Assembly (NCBI GenBank): GCA_028823415.1
Contig: JAPKBL010000041.1
Location: 1 to 39,180, forward strand
Origin: Mariniblastus sp.
GTDB lineage: Bacteria > Planctomycetota > Planctomycetia > Pirellulales > Pirellulaceae
Direction of reading: 5' to 3'
DNA: 39,180 nucleotides
Both the position numbers and the translations under genes were made by a program. Below are positions 36,401 through 39,180 of this stretch, piece by piece (the stretch's first letter is position 1; each line of letters opens with the position of its first letter). The notes beneath the pieces are model-generated. The model was not told where the DNA came from, did no database searches, and saw only the letters and a program-made list of their open reading frames with translations.

Positions 36401-38174
36401 TCAAACCGAAAACGATTGGCCGGTCCTTCAATACGAAACCAAGAAGCGGGATGTTTTCGACACCGTTGCGGCAAGAATTGAATTTTCAAAAACGATCATG
36501 GTCGTCGATTCAAGCGGTGCGTATCGGGCGGTCCAGAGTTTTCAAGTCAACAATCGGTCGGAACAGTATCTTGAGATCGAATTACCAGCCGATGCACAGT
36601 TACTTACGGTTCTGGTCGAGGGCCAACCGGTCAAGCCCGTGGCCTGGCCAGCGGCCCAGAATGACAGGCGATTGCGAATCCCGTTGGTAAAAACGCAATT
36701 GGGGGATTTGGATTATCCGGTGCAACTTAAGTATGCGGGCCGACTGGGGGAGCTTGCAAGTTTCAATGAAGTCGAGTTCCCTGTCATCGCAACTCTCAAT
36801 ATCAATGTTCAACTGAGCCAACTGCATCTCCGACTTCCCGATTCGCACCGTTGGATAAATTTTGGCGGGACGATGACGAAAGTTGACGATCATGGCAAGT
36901 TGGAAGAGAGCTATCTGGATTACAAAAGCCGTCAGATTCAACAACTTACCGAACAAATTCAGAGCAAAGTTGCGGGGGTCGGATCGTTTTCCAAGTCACG
37001 CGCTTACTCGAATCTTAAAAAGCTAAAGCAGGATATGGTTGAATATGAATCGGTCAACCCCCAGATTCAAGCGGAACGTCGCAGCGGAGAGTTGTTGGAT
37101 ATGGTTCAAGGCAACAATGAGGCGATTGAGCGCGCTGAACAAATTTACAAAATAGATGTTTCTAAATCTGGTGAAGTAGCGATTGATAACCGCGCAAATT
37201 TCAACAATCTCGTCGAGAACCAATCAGCGAGGATTGGCCGCAATTTGATCAATAAGCAATCGCAAAATTTTCAAGTTGAATCGGATCAAGCTGGGAAATT
37301 CCTGCGTGGCAAGCAAGGAGGGGAGGCAGCCGGAAAGGGTGTTAAGGGACAAGCATTTGACAGTCGATGGCTGGACCGAAATCTACTTAACGCGGCTGGG
37401 GAAGGGGCGGTGCAGCAGCAAAAGGCCAACAACCAAGAAGGAGGCTCCGTCGCGCAGAACCTTCAATCGCAAATCGTCTCGGGTAGGGAGCGGCAGGTTG
37501 ATGATTCGATCAGCTACGTCAACTCGGCCAACGCTTTGCAATCGACAAGCAGTGTTATAAAGTCAAAAATTGCTGGCGACAAAAAAGAGGCCAAAAAAGA
37601 CGAATCTCGACTGTCCGGGGGACTGAGCGGCGGTGGTGGATTCGGCGGCGGCGGCGGAGGACGATTGGGTTATTTTGAGGCCGAGGGGCGAGATTCGATT
37701 CCTTTATCGTACTTAAACAAAAATCTTAATGGAAGCTCGCTAGGGCTCGTTCCAAGTTCCGGAGCCGGTCAATCCGAAAAGGACAGTGTTGTGCTCAGTT
37801 CAGCGCTTTCGAGCTTGGATATTAATCTTCCAAAGCGTGGGGTTGATTTTTACTTCAAATCACCGCGAGGAAAAGCCACGGTAGTTGTTAGGCCTATCGA
37901 AACCAAATCCGTTTCCCGATGGACTTCCCTGTTGATCACTCTCGGTGTATGCCTTGGCGGTTGCCTGATTTGCTGGATGCTGTTTCGGTTGTTTCAAAAT
38001 CCGACTTGGCGATTATTCGCGACGGTTGGTTTGTTGTTGGGTGGCGTGATCAGTTTGGCCTTGGGGATTCTACCCGTGTACGGCCTGCTGGCGATGGCTG
38101 GTTCAATCGCTTTGATTATTAATCGGATTGTCCAATGGCGTTGGCGGGACGAATTGGCAGAGCTTTCTCAATAG
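30450..38174 (+). CDS. Giant 2574-residue protein: two fused units (B1 and B2) homologous to unit A
   Basis: Two copies of the 26968-gene architecture in one frame. B1: signal peptide 1-19, 34-residue motif 41-74 (IYVPFESL), beta-rich exported part, an acidic Met/Glu/Gly-rich insert at about 971-1070, three helices at about 1112-1129, 1137-1157 and 1163-1185. Then R1198-A1218 is a hydrophobic helix ending NQTHA-QQ, like a signal peptide with an AxA-type site. B2 follows: motif 1248-1281 (IIIPFDAS), the same internal repeats at P1650 and P1824 (B1: P426 and P607), and RVELPQN/LEIELPAD-type segments at 825 and 2046. A Gln/Asn-rich linker lies at about 2150-2385, a polyglycine run near 2390-2410, and three helices follow from 2493. 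Both units would face the same side of the membrane. Function unknown. Confidence 0.85.
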   Translation: MKKILLIAMVTMTAGSIFGQRLYSQKKSADDESPKAFQRQIYVPFESLDIILDGNSNRVLLSRDEYDALLKSARTREIKRAPLDSAIVSAKYTGKISDGVAFIKGELIVEPLNEGLVQIPLPLSGVAIRSATLGDKPAKLWRNKKGQIVLLTSIDYRETLRVEMTVPMQTSAARQSMGIQLPAPSATQFNLEVPGNVEVKSGVPVAKRTYDADRNVTQFDLLATRQAMNIVMSLNNRLLKDERVAVSRSVIIHKLTPHEQEIHVTCSMDVIHGALEEVEFTVPSGFQVSQVTTDLLSQWEITDPPKDATDSGKRLLVKLRQPTREDFVLNITATRNKGAVGDWKAKDIRPVDVAGHVSVVGVLADLELQSTKLVSSGVIPIDHEFLLAAIPQSVQATNRGNPATIVAAYYAPQKEYSIAASFLRPSPELIIKSTSRLVIDNQRLELQGGISLVSRHDSRFGFKLTLPESWRLNELTGIDGQPIRYDRVGEDGSSEFLVHLPTRISSTSSTKVFFQATFTPEGWLEKWESNQITYPAVKIAGSTKHAGAIAISTTEDLAIKPSNASKLELLDDADKKKFELDRNSALLAYQFEEEDFQVSLDLERIKPSIVARTYNYAIIKPTQMVVHAELIYDVKQASEGEFKFDLPLESPKSISIRAHNDQLKDYQSEETENARRWTVQLAKPKKGQVHLLVDFQMPLEESELADLKLAPVIVRDVNFQSSMFAVEGSNELDIEIETEGRPVDVGEFSQAVYQPGRHLLGSYSWPNENLSVAVKSVRRPVYQLPSAIVQRAEMVTSISNSGKAQTAARFQLVTKQQSFLRVELPQNATLWSVQLDGQPAKPQRQNEALLISLIGNESGKLRDLQLVFESAAKPFSFVGTIDAHAPTLWLNKTGDAEGIPVPLVDLHWRLIMPDGFSVSHSDGKFQSDQLVKRPSPIQQLGNWVYRLGGGIGETNIGVQQFLETSTTYSFDSQSEPSMMPSDSDLGERGNEEAMEMELNMVERDSNLFNGEFKGPGKHNGLMGMGEREEEHAKETPQWQAPPTSQFGDERGGGAASAGGREANDGKKVRTWALSGLGSLNIELTETGNSIEFYNLGDQPTLTATVINQSRLNWIAIALALLIAALGVLLTNRQFKSKVLFVTLVLLVACLVPLSGVSLDAFRTIIDLAILSGTFVAIYFVVAAIVKSLGRSVSLVAARTPLVLLLMMIWIGFGNQTHAQQVVNDINQLKNLIAELQTEPKVELPNDAIIIPFDASDPKGREKADRLLLPYEHYLNLINQADLGAKPASINAPVDFVISSAEYNLELTLDEDISIQGKLVIELLTDDPVIVALPLLGGALADAKVDGKPAKLQFQSIVNAKQKLATMNSSIVQLHLDGRGTKTFEFSVRIKPARQGGWRLLSARLPVGMSRGLNLTSLKELTEVRLNSDSDRRSIEAKPGQKIETVLSADGSLRLQWKPSTAAQTVDQSLTAQSEAVFDVREDGLRLTWRVDLEFRGSERDVFTLNLPDGFLVEQVSGENIRAWDVKQAGSATRLNLTTLSPAKDKESFTIELSRRDFAIEDQAAQFDAPYLTVEGAALHQGVYMVRRSPIIELKTTKTAAVSRIDENQVKRSLDIASIDSKSSPLGIELFQVHQFVTTPFQIGIQANVVPRKIKAETQSILRIGQSEADLEMRINVEVGRRPLYKLSFDIPKDVEIRSLTAGLNEAWTKEKIDSIQRVQFYFPTGVANDFSIILEAELTDYSGADQWSIPTIKINDTVKQSGFIVVQVDPALTVTTSDLQSCETVLLQQVEGWLNRSQRTAARVVLRTDGSDYDALLRFTKIEPRVTVETVTNVRTTLFAIEETILLDFNIQQAGIRQIQFELPVAMRNARINAKLVSESIIEDVVGDANIVRVTLNLQDEVVDSFRVVVENDRPLSESRQSVPIPLVLTGVTEQRYATLQNTGRDEISVLPLDDFKLLNRQLNQFAKLKQKLAGGEVTMAYVAQTENDWPVLQYETKKRDVFDTVAARIEFSKTIMVVDSSGAYRAVQSFQVNNRSEQYLEIELPADAQLLTVLVEGQPVKPVAWPAAQNDRRLRIPLVKTQLGDLDYPVQLKYAGRLGELASFNEVEFPVIATLNINVQLSQLHLRLPDSHRWINFGGTMTKVDDHGKLEESYLDYKSRQIQQLTEQIQSKVAGVGSFSKSRAYSNLKKLKQDMVEYESVNPQIQAERRSGELLDMVQGNNEAIERAEQIYKIDVSKSGEVAIDNRANFNNLVENQSARIGRNLINKQSQNFQVESDQAGKFLRGKQGGEAAGKGVKGQAFDSRWLDRNLLNAAGEGAVQQQKANNQEGGSVAQNLQSQIVSGRERQVDDSISYVNSANALQSTSSVIKSKIAGDKKEAKKDESRLSGGLSGGGGFGGGGGGRLGYFEAEGRDSIPLSYLNKNLNGSSLGLVPSSGAGQSEKDSVVLSSALSSLDINLPKRGVDFYFKSPRGKATVVVRPIETKSVSRWTSLLITLGVCLGGCLICWMLFRLFQNPTWRLFATVGLLLGGVISLALGILPVYGLLAMAGSIALIINRIVQWRWRDELAELSQ

Positions 38175-38269
38175 ACTGATTTGCGACCGGCGATATGCAA
38201 ATCTTCGAAATCTCTCAAATCTTGCCACAGCCAGAAGAAACCATCCGACCCGCAACTTTCTTGTTCTGC

Positions 38270-38315
38270 TAATAAGTTGGGAACTGTCTGGGGATGCAGT
38301 TCTGCCCACTTATTA
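38270..38315. other. Strong imperfect hairpin after the giant genes
   Basis: TAATAAGT (38270-38277) and ACTTATTA (38308-38315) are exact inverted arms. Inside them GGG pairs with CCC and AACTG with CAGTT, around a 10-base loop, with a T bulge on one side and a CTG bulge on the other. There is no T run, so it is not a normal terminator. It may be a REP-like or miniature element, or an RNA-protecting hairpin. Confidence 0.65.
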
Positions 38316-38336
38316 CGAAAGACACTCCGCCCAGCA

Positions 38337-38588
38337 CTAACTAGGTTTTTTATTTTCAGCCTTCTTAACTCGGATTTTATTGTTTCCTACAACTTTGTTG
38401 TTGAGATTTTTAATTGCGAATTTAGCATCTCCGATCTTTGGCATTTCAACAAAGCAAAAACCTTTAGATTCGCCACTAGTTTTATCAATGACTAAATTGC
38501 AAGATTGAACTTTGCCAAACTCTAGAAACAAGTTTTTTAACTCTTCCTCTGTGGTTGAGCGATCTAAGTTGCGTACTAATAATTTCAT
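38337..38588 (-). CDS. RNA-binding protein with a single RRM domain
   Basis: An 83-residue cytoplasmic protein made almost wholly of one RNA recognition motif. RNP2 is KLLVRNL at 2-8 and RNP1 is KGFCFVEM at 42-49, with the intervening ELKNLFLEFGKVQSC helix and turn. It ends with a basic tail KKAENKKPS. Such single-RRM proteins in bacteria are often cold-induced and bind AU-rich RNA. The stretch is markedly richer in A and T than the adjacent giant genes and uses codons such as AAA, TTT and AAT, which suggests transfer from another lineage. GGA lies about 9 bases before the ATG at 38588. Confidence 0.9.
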   Translation of the reverse strand: MKLLVRNLDRSTTEEELKNLFLEFGKVQSCNLVIDKTSGESKGFCFVEMPKIGDAKFAIKNLNNKVVGNNKIRVKKAENKKPS

Positions 38589-38612
38589 TTATATATTCCA
38601 AAAATAGCCTAT

Positions 38613-38741
38613 TCATGAGGGCTGCGTCTTGCCCGTATTCCCGTTAGCAAGCTCAGGGAACAGCTTGCCAGCGCCATATAAGGCGACCATGCCGCCGCTA
38701 ACCAACAGCACTAGGCTGTCACCCAAAACTCCAAAATCCAC
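38613..38741 (-). CDS. Possible 42-residue membrane protein with a GTG start
   Basis: On the minus strand, a GTG at 38741 opens a frame ending at TGA 38613-38615. The product has a hydrophobic core (GDSLVLLVSGGMVALYGAG, about 7-25) and a polar tail PELANGNTGKTQPS. No Shine-Dalgarno is obvious and a stop lies shortly upstream in frame. The composition looks like real protein, but it could be the tail of a lost gene. No family is recognised. Confidence 0.3.
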   Translation of the reverse strand: MDFGVLGDSLVLLVSGGMVALYGAGKLFPELANGNTGKTQPS

Positions 38742-38790
38742 AAAGACCGCTCAATTTAAACTATTCTGCTCAGCCATCAACGAAGCGCAC

Positions 38791-39102
38791 CTACTTTAAC
38801 GCCTTATTCGGGTTTGCGATCAAAAAAACGCATAATGTTCCCGTCCGATCGAGCTCGTTGCGACGGCTCTGTGTCTTGGACTTGTTTGGATCCAACAAGC
38901 ATTCATGCGCTTTCTTACAAGGCTTGGCGGTAATTTGGCTGTGCCACTCGCGATTAGTTTCAACAGTACGTACAAGCCGATCAGTGGCGAAAGCCGACAG
39001 TATCGGCGTACTGAACCAACCGGAACCGAGTTCCAAAACAGGGCCGGTCGTATGCCGGAGGCACGCGAGCAAAATAGGGATGTGTGTTGCAAACGGATTC
39101 AT
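38791..39102 (-). pseudogene. Class I methyltransferase, N-terminal part with a broken C-terminus
   Basis: ATG at 39102 with AAGGAG five bases before it opens MNPFATHIPILLACLRHT, followed by the SAM-binding motif GPVLELGSGWFSTPIL and the ETNREW segment that would include the acidic cofactor residue. After about residue 53 the sequence no longer resembles a methyltransferase in this frame. A stretch in another frame further on (DTEPSQRARSDGN) looks like the HDTE region of the same family. This points to an internal deletion and frameshift. The open frame ends at 38791, giving 103 residues, well short of a normal domain. It overlaps the upstream gene by an ATGA, as in a once intact operon. Confidence 0.55.
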
Positions 39103-39180
39103 GGGGACTCCTTGGGCGGTTTGTTTCTGTTGTCAATTCGTTTGACGGCTTTCTGCCATGTCGGCGACATCAATGAACCG
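39099..39180 (-). CDS. C-terminal end of an unidentified gene, cut by the window edge
   Basis: The last 26 codons of a minus-strand frame enter from the window edge and end at TGA 39099-39101, overlapping the methyltransferase start by an ATGA. The sequence (MSPTWQKAVKRIDNRNKPPK in the final part) is too short to assign. The Shine-Dalgarno for the next gene lies inside it, which supports it being a translated frame. Confidence 0.45.
   Translation of the reverse strand, partial: GSLMSPTWQKAVKRIDNRNKPPKESP

Noticed and set aside
1..39180. tRNA, rRNA or CRISPR arrays.
   Set aside because: I looked for cloverleaf-like arms and regularly spaced repeats and saw none.

Overview
The window looks like a chromosomal segment of a planctomycete, probably of the Pirellulales/Rhodopirellula type. 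The evidence is the family content: a Piru_Ver-type dehydrogenase with HEAT repeats and a planctomycete heme domain, sulfatases with formylglycine motifs, DUF1080 domains, an OprO/P-like porin, and two giant secreted membrane proteins without a recognisable family. The genus cannot be read from the sequence. Most genes lie on the + strand.

Layout. 1-584: a serine recombinase interrupted by a nonsense codon and cut by the window edge. 1030-9274: a degradative block with a 2104-residue multidomain fusion (dehydrogenase, HEAT, cytochrome c, DUF1080, F5/8C, sulfatase, HEAT, DUF1080), a second sulfatase, two decayed remnants (sulfatase N-terminus, DUF1080-like protein) and a strong terminator. 9491-10975: a porin. 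11328-13657: an accessory patch with a C-terminal fragment of a possible glycoside hydrolase, a secreted esterase (- strand) and a broken TylF-like methyltransferase. 14397-20975: a glutathione block of gshA-gshB (overlapping), an ABC-2 exporter pair, a CPxC glutaredoxin overlapping bolA, a monothiol glutaredoxin and glyoxalase II. 21112-24838: a TetR regulator, a MarR-GNAT fusion regulator and a divergent secreted alpha/beta hydrolase. 24887-26390: three small or medium membrane proteins with unusual starts. 26968-38174: two overlapping giant genes. 38337-39180: an RRM RNA-binding protein on the - strand, a tiny membrane ORF and a decayed methyltransferase that overlaps the end of another gene.

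How it fits together. The first block is plausibly a sulfated-polysaccharide utilisation cluster, with sulfatases removing sulfate, DUF1080 domains acting on or binding sugars, and the porin importing anions or oligosaccharides. The middle block makes glutathione and uses it for redox control, Fe-S delivery (BolA with a CGFS glutaredoxin) and methylglyoxal detoxification.

The most novel candidate is the 26968-38174 pair. It contains three colinear homologous units, each about 1200 residues: a secreted beta-rich ectodomain followed by three membrane helices. One unit forms gene A. The other two are fused in gene B through an internal signal-peptide-like helix. I do not recognise the family. 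Many decayed genes at the flanks indicate repeated insertion and loss.
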